A DNA stretch of 64,000 nt from Niveispirillum sp048066115 (GTDB lineage Bacteria > Pseudomonadota > Alphaproteobacteria > Azospirillales > Azospirillaceae): the NCBI RefSeq assembly GCF_048066115.1, contig NZ_JBLTYX010000018.1:1-64000 (forward strand). Reading direction: 5' to 3'. The position numbers and the translations under genes were made by a program. The notes below the pieces were generated by a model that saw nothing but the letters and a program-made list of their open reading frames with translations, ran no database searches and had not been told where the DNA came from. Positions 19,327 through 26,578 of this stretch are shown piece by piece (the stretch's first letter is position 1; every line of letters starts with the position of its first letter).

Positions 19327-20823
19327 ATGGACGCCATCGCCGCCACGAACTGGCAGGACCGCGCCGCCCGGCTGCAATTCCGCACCCAGGCCTTCATCGA
19401 CGGTGCCTATGTGCCCGCCGCCAGCGGCAAGACGTTTGAGAATATCAGCCCGCGCGACGGCAAGGTGCTGACCAGCATCGCTGAATGTGATGTGGAGGAT
19501 GTGAACCGCGCCGTGGCATCCGCCCGCCGTACCTTCGAGAGCGGCGTCTGGCGCGACACCCATCCGCGCAAGCGCAAGGCGGTGCTGCTGAAGCTGGCCG
19601 CACTGATCGAACAGCATGCCGACGAGCTGGCGCTGCTGGAGACGCTGGACATGGGCAAGCCCATCCGCGACAGCCGCACCATCGACGTGCCGTTGTCCGC
19701 CCGCTGCGTGCAGTATTATGCCGAGGCCATCGACAAGCTGTACGATCAGGTCGGCCCCAGCGGGCCCGATGCCATGTCGCTGATCCTGCGGGAACCGCTG
19801 GGCGTCATCGGCGTGGTCGTGCCCTGGAACTTCCCGCTGATGATGGCGGTGTGGAAGGTGGCGCCCGCACTGGCCACCGGCAATTCGGTGGTGCTGAAGC
19901 CGGCGGAGCAGTCGCCGCTGACCGCCATCCGGCTGGCGGAGCTGGCGGTGGAGGCGGGCGTGCCGCCGGGCGTGCTGAATGTCGTGCCCGGGTTCGGGGA
20001 GACGGCGGGCCAGGCCATCGGCCGCCACATGGATGTGGACATGCTGGCCTTCACCGGATCGACCGAGGTCGGCAAGTATTTCATGCGCTATTCGGGCGAG
20101 AGCAACCTGAAGCGTGTGTCGCTGGAATGCGGCGGCAAGACCCCGCACATCATTATGCCCGACGCCGCCGACCTGGAGAAGGCGGCCGCCAACGCCGCCG
20201 GCGGCATCTTCTTCAATCAGGGGGAGGTCTGTAACGCCGGCTCCCGCCTGCTGGTGCATGAGAGCATCAAGGACGAGTTCCTGGAGCGGGTAATGCACCA
20301 TGCCAAAGGCTGGATGCCGGGCGATCCGCTGGACCCCGCCACCACCATGGGCGCCATGGTCGATGCCAGACAGCATGAGCGGGTGCTGGGTTATATCGAG
20401 AAGGGCAAGGCGGAAGGTGCCAGCCTGCGCCTGGGAGGCGGAGCCGCACGGACGGAGACGGGCGGGTATTATATCGAGCCCACCCTGTTTGACGGCGTGG
20501 ACAGCTCCATGACCATCGCGCGGGAGGAGATTTTCGGGCCCGTCCTGTCGACCATCACCTTCAAGACCACGGAAGAGGCGTTCAAGATCGCCAATGACAC
20601 GATCTATGGCCTGGCCTCGGCCATCTGGACCCGTGACATCTCCGTCGCCATGAAGGCGGCCCGCACGATCAAGGCTGGCAGCGTCTGGATCAACTGTTTC
20701 GACGCCGGCGATATCACCACGCCGTTCGGCGGTTTCAAGCAGTCCGGCTTCGGCCGCGACAAGAGCCTGCACGCGCTGGAGAAGTACACGGACTTGAAAA
20801 GCGTCTGGATCGACCTTTCTTAA
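19327..20823 (+). CDS. NAD(P)-dependent aldehyde dehydrogenase, PuuC-like
   Basis: From the ATG of MDAIAATNWQ the protein has 498 residues, normal for the class. Visible are the PWNFP motif (166-170), the cofactor motif FTGSTEVGK (242-250), general base Glu267 in LECGGKTPHI, catalytic Cys302 in NQGEVCNAGS, and the late EEIFGPVL. Sequence style fits the gamma-glutamyl-gamma-aminobutyraldehyde/betaine aldehyde branch. With the PuuA-like ligase it could take part in putrescine breakdown, although the two genes are not in one operon. It is bracketed by copies B and C of the four-hairpin element. Confidence 0.88.
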   Translation: MDAIAATNWQDRAARLQFRTQAFIDGAYVPAASGKTFENISPRDGKVLTSIAECDVEDVNRAVASARRTFESGVWRDTHPRKRKAVLLKLAALIEQHADELALLETLDMGKPIRDSRTIDVPLSARCVQYYAEAIDKLYDQVGPSGPDAMSLILREPLGVIGVVVPWNFPLMMAVWKVAPALATGNSVVLKPAEQSPLTAIRLAELAVEAGVPPGVLNVVPGFGETAGQAIGRHMDVDMLAFTGSTEVGKYFMRYSGESNLKRVSLECGGKTPHIIMPDAADLEKAAANAAGGIFFNQGEVCNAGSRLLVHESIKDEFLERVMHHAKGWMPGDPLDPATTMGAMVDARQHERVLGYIEKGKAEGASLRLGGGAARTETGGYYIEPTLFDGVDSSMTIAREEIFGPVLSTITFKTTEEAFKIANDTIYGLASAIWTRDISVAMKAARTIKAGSVWINCFDAGDITTPFGGFKQSGFGRDKSLHALEKYTDLKSVWIDLS

Positions 20824-20831
20824 TATGTGCG

Positions 20832-20935
20832 CCCTCAATTGCCGGGCGCCGCCATCCGGCGGCTTGGCTGCGCCGCATGGGCGGCGCGGCGGCAGTCGCC
20901 GCCGTACCGACGGTCATGAACTATGACCGTCGGTA
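20832..20935 (+). repeat. Four-hairpin intergenic element, copy C
   Basis: Stem 1 GCCGCC-ATCC-GGCGGC (20848-20863), linker TTGGCT. Stem 2 GCGCCGC-ATGG-GCGGCGC (20870-20887). Stem 3 here is GGCGGC-AGTC-GCCGCC (20888-20903), both arms changed relative to the other copies. Stem 4 is a perfect 13-bp stem, arms 20905-20917 and 20923-20935, loop GAACT. Located between the aldehyde dehydrogenase and clpP genes. Confidence 0.85.
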
Positions 20936-20994
20936 TAAGTGTGAAGCGACCAATGATGGGTTGAACCGCCGCCGATTTCCCGCTAGGTCAGAGA

Positions 20995-21639
20995 ATGCAG
21001 AATATCCTAACCAGGAGTGCCGCCTTGCTCGTCAACCCGATCCGTCTTGAGGACGAAAAGCCGGAGTCCGATGCCCAGGAGGAAAAGGCCAAGGCCCCGC
21101 CCTCCATCGCACAGAATCTGTTCAAGGCCCGCACCATCCTGCTGTTCGGCGAGATCAACCAGAAGGTGGCGCAGGCCGTGACGGCCCAGCTGCTGGGTCT
21201 GGCCGCCGAGAATGACGAGCCGATCAAGCTGGTCATCAACTCGCCGGGCGGCCATGTCGAATCCGGCGACACGATCCACGACATGATCCGCTTCGTGAAG
21301 CCGCGCGTGCTGATCCTGGGCACGGGCTGGGTGGCGTCGGCCGGCGCTCATATCTTCCTGGGCGCTGCCAAGGAAGACCGCTACTGCCTGCCCAACACCC
21401 GCTTTATGATCCACCAGCCCGCGGGCGGCGTCGGCGGTCCCGCCACCGACATTGCCATCGAGGCCAAGGAGATCATCAAGATGCGCAAGCGCATCAATGA
21501 AGAGATCGCCAAGGAAACCGGCCAGCCGGTGGAACGCGTGGCCGTGGATACCGACCGGAATTTCTGGATGTCGGCGGAAGAGGCCAAGGAATATGGCATC
21601 GTCAGCCATATCATCGAGACCGCCGAAGCGTTCAAGTAA
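20995..21639 (+). CDS. clpP: ClpP-family serine protease, divergent paralogue
   Basis: The 214-residue protein has the ClpP core: FGEINQ, LVINSPGGHVESGDTI, and the catalytic residues Ser115 in GWVASAGA, His140 in MIHQPAGG and Asp187 in VDTDRNF, which lines up with the catalytic aspartate of E. coli ClpP. The region around the serine differs from the canonical GQAASMGA, so this is probably a second ClpP type, not the housekeeping one. No clpX, clpA or tig is adjacent. Besides the ATG at 20995, an in-frame TTG at 21025 has a better ribosome site (AGGAG seven bases before) and would give 204 residues. It would form a cytosolic barrel fed by an AAA+ unfoldase. Confidence 0.88.
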   Translation: MQNILTRSAALLVNPIRLEDEKPESDAQEEKAKAPPSIAQNLFKARTILLFGEINQKVAQAVTAQLLGLAAENDEPIKLVINSPGGHVESGDTIHDMIRFVKPRVLILGTGWVASAGAHIFLGAAKEDRYCLPNTRFMIHQPAGGVGGPATDIAIEAKEIIKMRKRINEEIAKETGQPVERVAVDTDRNFWMSAEEAKEYGIVSHIIETAEAFK

Positions 21640-21647
21640 TACATGTT

Positions 21648-21749
21648 CCCTCAGGCGCCGGCCGCCGCCATCCGGCGGCTTGGCTTGCGTGACCATGGGG
21701 TCGCGGGCCGGTAGTCGCCGGCCTCCAACGATCATTTCATGATCGTCGG
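21648..21749 (+). repeat. Four-hairpin intergenic element, copy D
   Basis: Stem 1 GCCGCC-ATCC-GGCGGC (21664-21679), linker TTGGCTTG. Stem 2 CGTGACC-ATGG-GGTCGCG (21688-21705) with one wobble. Stem 3 GGCCGGT-AGTC-GCCGGCC (21706-21723) with one wobble. Stem 4 has arms 21725-21735 and 21739-21749 with one mismatch. It starts eight bases after the clpP stop. Confidence 0.82.
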
Positions 21750-21778
21750 TACAAGCGCTTAGATTGGTGTTGCAGGTG

Positions 21779-21809
21779 AAGGGCCGGTCTATCGCGACCG
21801 GCCCTTTCC
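21779..21809 (+). terminator. Intrinsic terminator downstream of clpP
   Basis: Arms AAGGGCCGGT (21779-21788) and ACCGGCCCTT (21797-21806) with an 8-base loop and a short T-run. It separates clpP and element D from the MOSC gene. Confidence 0.7.
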
Positions 21810-21824
21810 ATATCGGGGGTCCGG

Positions 21825-22448
21825 ATGCGCATCCTGCAGGTGAATGTCGGTCGTGTCGCGATCCGCACCAATGCCAAGGGGCAGGAGGAGGGGACGGGGA
21901 TCGGTAAGCAGTCCGTGACCGGTCCTGTTGTTCTGGGCCTGTCGGGCCTGGAGGGTGATGAAAGCGCCTATCGAAGCCGGGATATGGGCGACACCGCCCT
22001 GCATGGTTTCGCGTCCGAGTCCTATGCGGGGCTGGAGGCGGTTCTGGGCCGTGCGCTGCCCCGGCCCAGCTTCGGGGAGAATCTGCTGTTCGAAGGGTAC
22101 AGGGATGCCGAAGTGCGGATCGGCGATCTGCTTTCCATCGGCACGGCCTTGGTCATGGTCAACCAGCCGGTGCCCCGCTGTACCTGGCCCGGTGTGCTGA
22201 CCGGGGTGAATGCGCTGGGTGCGCAAGCCATGAAGGCGGGTACGCCCGGTTGGTACCTGAATGTGGTGCAGTCGGGCGTGATCGCGGCCGGTGACGGGTT
22301 GGAACTGGTGGAGCGCGGGGACGCTGGCTGGACCGTGGCGGGGCTGAACGCCCTGCTGCTGGCCAAGAAACCCGATCCCGCGATGCTGGCCGATGCGCTG
22401 GCCCATCCGCTGCTGGCGGATCGGTTCAAGGTGGAGTTGCGGGCATAG
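21825..22448 (+). CDS. MOSC domain protein (YiiM-like)
   Basis: The 207-residue protein has features of MOSC sulfur-carrier domains: an early LSGLEGDE, then ALHGFASESYAGLE, FGENLLFEGY, VRIGDLLSIGTALVMVNQPVPRCTW with the conserved cysteine, and GWYLNVVQSGVIAAGDGLELVER. MOSC proteins handle activated sulfur or molybdenum cofactor; the stand-alone YiiM group detoxifies N-hydroxylated bases such as 6-hydroxylaminopurine. The start is the ATG after GGGGGT. It is a single gene behind its own gap and convergent with the antiporter. Confidence 0.86.
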   Translation: MRILQVNVGRVAIRTNAKGQEEGTGIGKQSVTGPVVLGLSGLEGDESAYRSRDMGDTALHGFASESYAGLEAVLGRALPRPSFGENLLFEGYRDAEVRIGDLLSIGTALVMVNQPVPRCTWPGVLTGVNALGAQAMKAGTPGWYLNVVQSGVIAAGDGLELVERGDAGWTVAGLNALLLAKKPDPAMLADALAHPLLADRFKVELRA

Positions 22449-22454
22449 GCCCGA

Positions 22455-24203
22455 TCATTCCGGCGCTGCCGCTTCCTCCTTCTTGACCGCGTTCATCTTG
22501 CGGCGCTGGTTGGCCATTTCCAGGATGGCGCCCTTCAGTTCCTCATGCTGGCGGGTGAACTGGTTGAAGTCGCGGCGTTCCAGGATCAGGAACTGGCAGT
22601 AATCCAGGGCCGTGATGTCGGCACTGCGCCGCCGGCCGCTGAGCAGCGCCATCTCCCCGAAGAAGGCGCCGGTTTCCAGCTTGATCGTATGGCCGGGCAG
22701 CTGCACTTCCACCGCACCGGCGGCGATGAAATACATGCCGTCGGCCGGGTCGCCTTGGCGGATGACGCGGGCCCCTGGCACGGCGGTTGACGGCTTGAAC
22801 ATCAGCAGCAGCCGTTCCAGCTCCCCATGCTCCAGATGCGACAGGACGGGGAACATCTCCACCAGTTTCTGGACCTGCAGGCTGTGCGCCTTCTGGCGTT
22901 CGGCGGCCTGATCGCGGACCTTGTTAATCTCCTGGGTCAGGCGTTTGAATTTCGGCTGGCCATAGGTGGTCCAGCCGTCGCGCCGCGCCTTCACCTTCGC
23001 CGTCAGCTTCTCCACACCGGCGAAGACCAGCGGGTTCAGGGTGATGGACAAGAGCGCACCGGCCAGGACCAGGTCGCGCCCCTGGTCGGGCAGCAGTTTC
23101 ATCGAAACGCCCAGCCCCACCAGGATGAAGGAGAATTCGCCGATCTGCGCCAGGCTGGCCGACACCAGCAGGCCGGCGCCCAGCGGATAGCCCAGCAGCA
23201 GCACGATGCCCAATGCCACCAGCGACTTGCCGACGATGATGGTCAGCAGCACGGCGGCCACGGCAAGCGGTTCCCGCACCAGGATCGACGGGTCGAACAG
23301 CATGCCGACGGAGACGAAGAAGATCACCGAGAAGGCATCCTGCAACGGCATGCTGTCGGCCGCCGCCTTGTGGCTGAACCGCGATTCGGCCAGCACCACG
23401 CCCGCGAAGAAGGCCCCCAGGGCGAAGGACACGCCGAACAGTTGGGCGGAGCCATAGGCGATGCCCATGGCGATAGCCAATACCGCCAGGGTGAACAGTT
23501 CGCGTGAGCCGGTGCGCGCCACCTGGGCCAGCAGCCAGGGCACGATGCGCGGGCCCAGCACCAGGGCCAGCGTGGCGAACACCGCCACCTTGCCCAGGGT
23601 GATGGCCAGGGTCAGCAGCACCGGCCCATCGCTGGCGACGGCGCCATGCGCATCGCCGCCCGACGGTGCCTCGCCACCCAGCAGCCCGGCCAGGGCCGGC
23701 AGCAGGACGAGCGCCACGACCATGGCCAGATCTTCCACGATCAGCCAGCCCACGGCGATGCGGCCATTGGGCGTGTGCAGCAGGTTGCGCTCCTCCAGCG
23801 CCTTCAGCAGCACCACGGTACTGGCCACCGACAGCGACAGGCCCAGGACCAAGCCGGCCCCCAGGCCCCAGTCCCAATACCAGGCCAGTCCCACTCCCAT
23901 CAGGGTGGCGATGGCGATCTGGGCCACGGCACCGGGGATGGCCACGCCCTTCACCGCCATCAGGTCGGCGGCGGAGAAATGCAGGCCGACGCCGAACATT
24001 AGCAGGATGACGCCGATTTCCGCCAACTCCATGGCCAACTGTCCGTCGGCCACGAATCCCGGCGTGAACGGCCCGACCAGCACGCCGGCCACCAGATAGC
24101 CCACCAGAGGGGGCAGGCGCAGGCGGTCGGCGACAAGACCGAAGGCGAAGGCCAGCACGAAGGCGATGGACAGGGTGGCAAGCAGGTTGGTGTCGTGCGG
24201 CAC
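22455..24203 (-). CDS. CPA2-type cation:proton antiporter with C-terminal cyclic-nucleotide-binding domain
   Basis: A GTG start at 24203 gives 582 residues. The N-terminal about 385 residues hold 12-13 membrane spans of the KefB/GerN type (VGYLVAGVLVGPFTPGFV, LAEIGVILLMFGVGLHFS, IVEDLAMVVALVLLPAL). A linker with charged helices follows, then a cNMP-binding fold from about residue 440, recognisable by VIRQGDPADGMYFIAAGAVEVQ and FGEMALLSGRRRSADI. The arrangement suggests K+ or Na+/H+ antiport gated by cAMP or cGMP; the nucleotide is not deducible. The frame stays open for 93 codons upstream, but that part is a palindromic repeat and is not coding. Confidence 0.88.
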   Translation of the reverse strand: MPHDTNLLATLSIAFVLAFAFGLVADRLRLPPLVGYLVAGVLVGPFTPGFVADGQLAMELAEIGVILLMFGVGLHFSAADLMAVKGVAIPGAVAQIAIATLMGVGLAWYWDWGLGAGLVLGLSLSVASTVVLLKALEERNLLHTPNGRIAVGWLIVEDLAMVVALVLLPALAGLLGGEAPSGGDAHGAVASDGPVLLTLAITLGKVAVFATLALVLGPRIVPWLLAQVARTGSRELFTLAVLAIAMGIAYGSAQLFGVSFALGAFFAGVVLAESRFSHKAAADSMPLQDAFSVIFFVSVGMLFDPSILVREPLAVAAVLLTIIVGKSLVALGIVLLLGYPLGAGLLVSASLAQIGEFSFILVGLGVSMKLLPDQGRDLVLAGALLSITLNPLVFAGVEKLTAKVKARRDGWTTYGQPKFKRLTQEINKVRDQAAERQKAHSLQVQKLVEMFPVLSHLEHGELERLLLMFKPSTAVPGARVIRQGDPADGMYFIAAGAVEVQLPGHTIKLETGAFFGEMALLSGRRRSADITALDYCQFLILERRDFNQFTRQHEELKGAILEMANQRRKMNAVKKEEAAAPE

Positions 24204-24304
24204 GCGGGGAGGTTCCGATCGGGGCGAAGATTGGCCGGCAGTATGGTGATCGGTGTGACCGGACGCACTGGAAAAATCGGGCAATGCCGCCGGTATGGTT
24301 GGAT

Positions 24305-24420
24305 CAGGTTCCGCGAAAGTCTGGGCTGTGAGGGTTTTCGCAATATCTACCGTCACCCCGGCCTCCGCCGGAGTGACGGTGGAGAGAGCGGCCACGAAGG
24401 TGCCCCCGAGAGTTTTGTTG
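24305..24420 (-). repeat. Degraded copy of the second palindromic repeat family
   Basis: Read on the minus strand, a gggcacctTCGT...CCACCGTCAC left flank, a shortened hairpin (TCCGGCGGAGGCCGGGG) and a right flank GGTGACGGTAGA...AACCCTCACAGCCCAGACTTTCG match the element at 57001-57210. The central stem has lost most of one arm. It lies upstream of the antiporter start and explains the spurious open frame there. Confidence 0.7.
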
Positions 24421-24478
24421 AGGTCTTGCTTGTGCAGATATGACGGTGGAAGAGCTGGTAACTGAGACGTCCGATCCC

Positions 24479-24862
24479 TCAATCACACACGCCCAACCGC
24501 TTCTCCAGCTCGTCCAGACGTCGCGCCATGGTGCGGATATTGTCGATCAGCAGTTGCACCAGCTGGCGCAGCAGCGGGTCGGCGCCGTACAGCCCCTCGC
24601 GCAGGACGCTGGCCGGCATGCGCATCAGCACCGATTCCGCCTCCGCACTGGCATGCGCCATGCGCGGCTTGCGGTCGAAGATGGCCATTTCGCCGAAAAT
24701 GCCGGAGGTCTCGACGCGGCCGATGATGGTGGGATGATCCGGATCGCCGCGCCAGATGCGCACCCGGCCGCTTTCCACCACATAAAGACTGTCGCCGGGA
24801 TCACCCTCCTTGAAGATCTGCTCGCCCGGTGCGAAAGTTCGGCGTTCGAAAGCGGCGGACAT
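24479..24862 (-). CDS. Stand-alone cyclic-nucleotide-binding domain protein
   Basis: A 127-residue protein made of a single cNMP-binding fold: IFKEGDPGDSLYVVESGRVRIW (strand and first glycine turn) and GIFGEMAIFDRKPR (phosphate cassette region), followed by a C-terminal helix with LLIDNIRTMARRLDELEKRL. No DNA-binding domain follows. The gene is upstream of, and on the same strand as, the antiporter that carries a related C-terminal domain; 275 bases and a repeat separate them. Role unknown; possibly a small sensor subunit. Confidence 0.83.
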   Translation of the reverse strand: MSAAFERRTFAPGEQIFKEGDPGDSLYVVESGRVRIWRGDPDHPTIIGRVETSGIFGEMAIFDRKPRMAHASAEAESVLMRMPASVLREGLYGADPLLRQLVQLLIDNIRTMARRLDELEKRLGVCD

Positions 24863-24949
24863 GGCGGCGTGACCCTCACCTCTGGCGGCACCCGCGATCC
24901 ACGCAGGCCAGCCAAGCTTTACGCCGATTGCTTTCCTTTTGCCACGGGC

Positions 24950-24977
24950 TTGACAATAGTACGACCGTTCGTATTAT
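24950..24977 (+). promoter_or_regulatory. Sigma-70 promoter of the tetR gene with embedded operator
   Basis: A perfect -35 hexamer TTGACA (24950-24955) is followed, at 16 bases, by TATTAT (24972-24977). The operator TACGA-CCGT-TCGTA (24960-24973) fills the spacer, a standard position for TetR-family autorepression. The start codon is nine bases downstream of the -10, so the mRNA would be nearly leaderless. Confidence 0.75.
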
Positions 24978-24986
24978 TTGGACCCT

Positions 24987-25577
24987 ATGAGCAAGGGTGA
25001 ACGCACACGCGCCGCAATCCTGGACCAGGCGCTGGCCATGACCAGCACGGACGGATTGACCGGCCTGACCATCGGAACGCTGGCCGACCGGCTGGGCATG
25101 TCGAAATCCGGGCTGTTCGCCCATTTCGGCAGCAAGGAGCTGTTGCAGGCGGCGGTGCTGGAACGGGCGGCGGAACTTTTCGCCGACACGGTGGTGCGGC
25201 CGGCGCTCGCCGGACCGCGCGGTCTGCCCCGCGTGCTGGCCCTGTTCGAGAACTGGATCACCTGGACGATGGACCCGGTGCTGCCCGGTGGCTGTCCCAT
25301 CCAGGCGGCCTCCATCGAATTCGACGATCGTCCCGGTCCCATCCAGGACCTGATCGTCAAGCAGCAGGAGGATATGCGCCGCGTCGTCATGGGCGCTGCC
25401 CGCCGCGCTGTCGAGGAAGGACATCTGCGGGCCGACCTGGATGTGGAGCAGTTCGCGTTCGAGGGTATCTCGCTCTGTTACGGTTTCACCCAGTCCTACC
25501 GGCTGTTGAAGAATCCAAAGTCGGTCGTCTGGGCCCGCACTGCCGTTCATGGTCTGGTCGACCGGGCGAAGGTGTGA
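24987..25577 (+). CDS. TetR/AcrR family transcriptional repressor
   Basis: Starting at MSKGERTRAAIL the protein has 196 residues. The N-terminal helix-turn-helix is clear: RAAILDQALAM, LTIGTLADRLGMSKSGLFAHFGSKELL. The C-terminal ligand domain (MDPVLPGGCPIQAASIEFDDRPG, then LDVEQFAFEGISLCYGF) resembles TetR_C of the YdeS/LmrA-like group. A dyad operator lies in its promoter and a second copy lies at the start of the hydrolase gene 69 bases downstream, so both are probably controlled by this protein. The inducer is unknown. Confidence 0.9.
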   Translation: MSKGERTRAAILDQALAMTSTDGLTGLTIGTLADRLGMSKSGLFAHFGSKELLQAAVLERAAELFADTVVRPALAGPRGLPRVLALFENWITWTMDPVLPGGCPIQAASIEFDDRPGPIQDLIVKQQEDMRRVVMGAARRAVEEGHLRADLDVEQFAFEGISLCYGFTQSYRLLKNPKSVVWARTAVHGLVDRAKV

Positions 25578-25646
25578 GGCGAGTTTCGGCATCATCTACG
25601 GCGCCCGCCCGGATGGACGGACGCCCCCATCGGGGGGAGAGTTCAA

Positions 25647-26528
25647 ATGTCTGTTTTTTTGTCTGAAAAAAGCACGATCGTTCGTAATAATCGGGGCGCG
25701 GGCGGCTGGCTGGACGGGCTGTCGGGCCTGTTCCATCCCTGGTCGCACCAGCGCCACCAGCTGGCGGAGGGGCGGCGGATGTATCTGGCGCCCGAACGCG
25801 CCGTGTCGCCGCCGGCCCTGCCGGAACCGGCGGGTGGGGTGGTGCTGGCCGTGCCCGGCTTCAACCCGCATCTGGCCGCCCGCATCTGGGGCGCGGAACG
25901 GGGGGAGGCGGCACCGCTGGTCCTGCTGGTCCATGATTGGGAAGGGCAGATCCATGACATGCTGGGCTTCGTGCAGCCGCTGCTGGACCAAGGGGCCCGC
26001 GTCGTCGCCTTCGATGCCCCGGCCCATGGCCGCAGCTCCGGTGATGAGACCAACCTGCTGGAGATGGCGCGTGCCATCCGCGCCGTGGCCGTTGCGGCCG
26101 GCGGCAAGCTGGCCGGTGTGATCGCCCATGGTGTGGGGGCCGCTGCCCTGACACTGGCCATTCAGGATGGATTGCAGGCCGGTCGCGCCGTGCTGCTGGC
26201 GCCACTGGTCGACCTGACCCTGCCGCTGCGCCAGATCGCCCATGTGCTGCGCCTGGATATGGAGGCCGAGCATGCCCTGACCCGGAGCGTGGACAAGGCG
26301 CTGGGCCAGCCGCTGGCGGCGCTGCACCTGCATGGCGATGTCTATACACCGTCCCTTCTGATCCATTCCGCCGACGACCGGATCATGCCGGTGTCCGATG
26401 CGCTGCTGCTGGCCGCCACCTGGCCGGGCATGGCGACGCATCTGGTGCAGGGGCTGGGCCATCGCCGGCTGCTGTCGGATGCCGATGTCGTTGAACATTC
26501 CGTGGGGTTCGCGTTGCGGGGGAGGTAA
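25647..26528 (+). CDS. Alpha/beta-hydrolase-fold protein lacking the nucleophile serine
   Basis: A 293-residue protein with the fold signs of the family: LVLLVHDWEGQIHDM oxyanion strand-loop, VVAFDAPAHGRSSGDE, a nucleophile-elbow region AGVIAHGVGAAAL, an acid loop HSADDRIMPVS and GLGHRRLL for the histidine. In relatives the elbow reads HSxGG; here the serine codon is GGT, Gly162. The start has a GGGGGAG site; a downstream ATG at 25779 with GGAGG eight bases before it is a weaker choice because the family's LAEGRR segment precedes it. A TetR-type operator lies inside codons 9-14. It could be a non-catalytic binding protein. Confidence 0.8.
   Translation: MSVFLSEKSTIVRNNRGAGGWLDGLSGLFHPWSHQRHQLAEGRRMYLAPERAVSPPALPEPAGGVVLAVPGFNPHLAARIWGAERGEAAPLVLLVHDWEGQIHDMLGFVQPLLDQGARVVAFDAPAHGRSSGDETNLLEMARAIRAVAVAAGGKLAGVIAHGVGAAALTLAIQDGLQAGRAVLLAPLVDLTLPLRQIAHVLRLDMEAEHALTRSVDKALGQPLAALHLHGDVYTPSLLIHSADDRIMPVSDALLLAATWPGMATHLVQGLGHRRLLSDADVVEHSVGFALRGR
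25673..25686 (+). promoter_or_regulatory. Second TetR-type operator, inside the start of the hydrolase frame
   Basis: CACGA-TCGT-TCGTA repeats the operator of the tetR promoter with two changes, and the following TAATAATCGG also matches. A TTGTCT at 25659-25664 could act as a -35. Repression by roadblock or at an internal promoter are both possible. Confidence 0.6.
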
Positions 26529-26578
26529 TCCCTCCGCTATCATTTCACAAGCAAACAACAAGGGTTCGGGGAGGGGAG

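Noticed and set aside
19139..21749. Classical integron attC sites
   Set aside because: No integrase, no attI, no R-box GTTRRRY core, and five-copy architecture with four hairpins does not match attC. Only the functional analogy is kept as a hypothesis.
24204..24482. Longer antiporter with a 93-residue N-terminal extension
   Set aside because: The extension is the translation of a palindromic repeat plus low-complexity sequence and precedes a GTG at the family's usual start.
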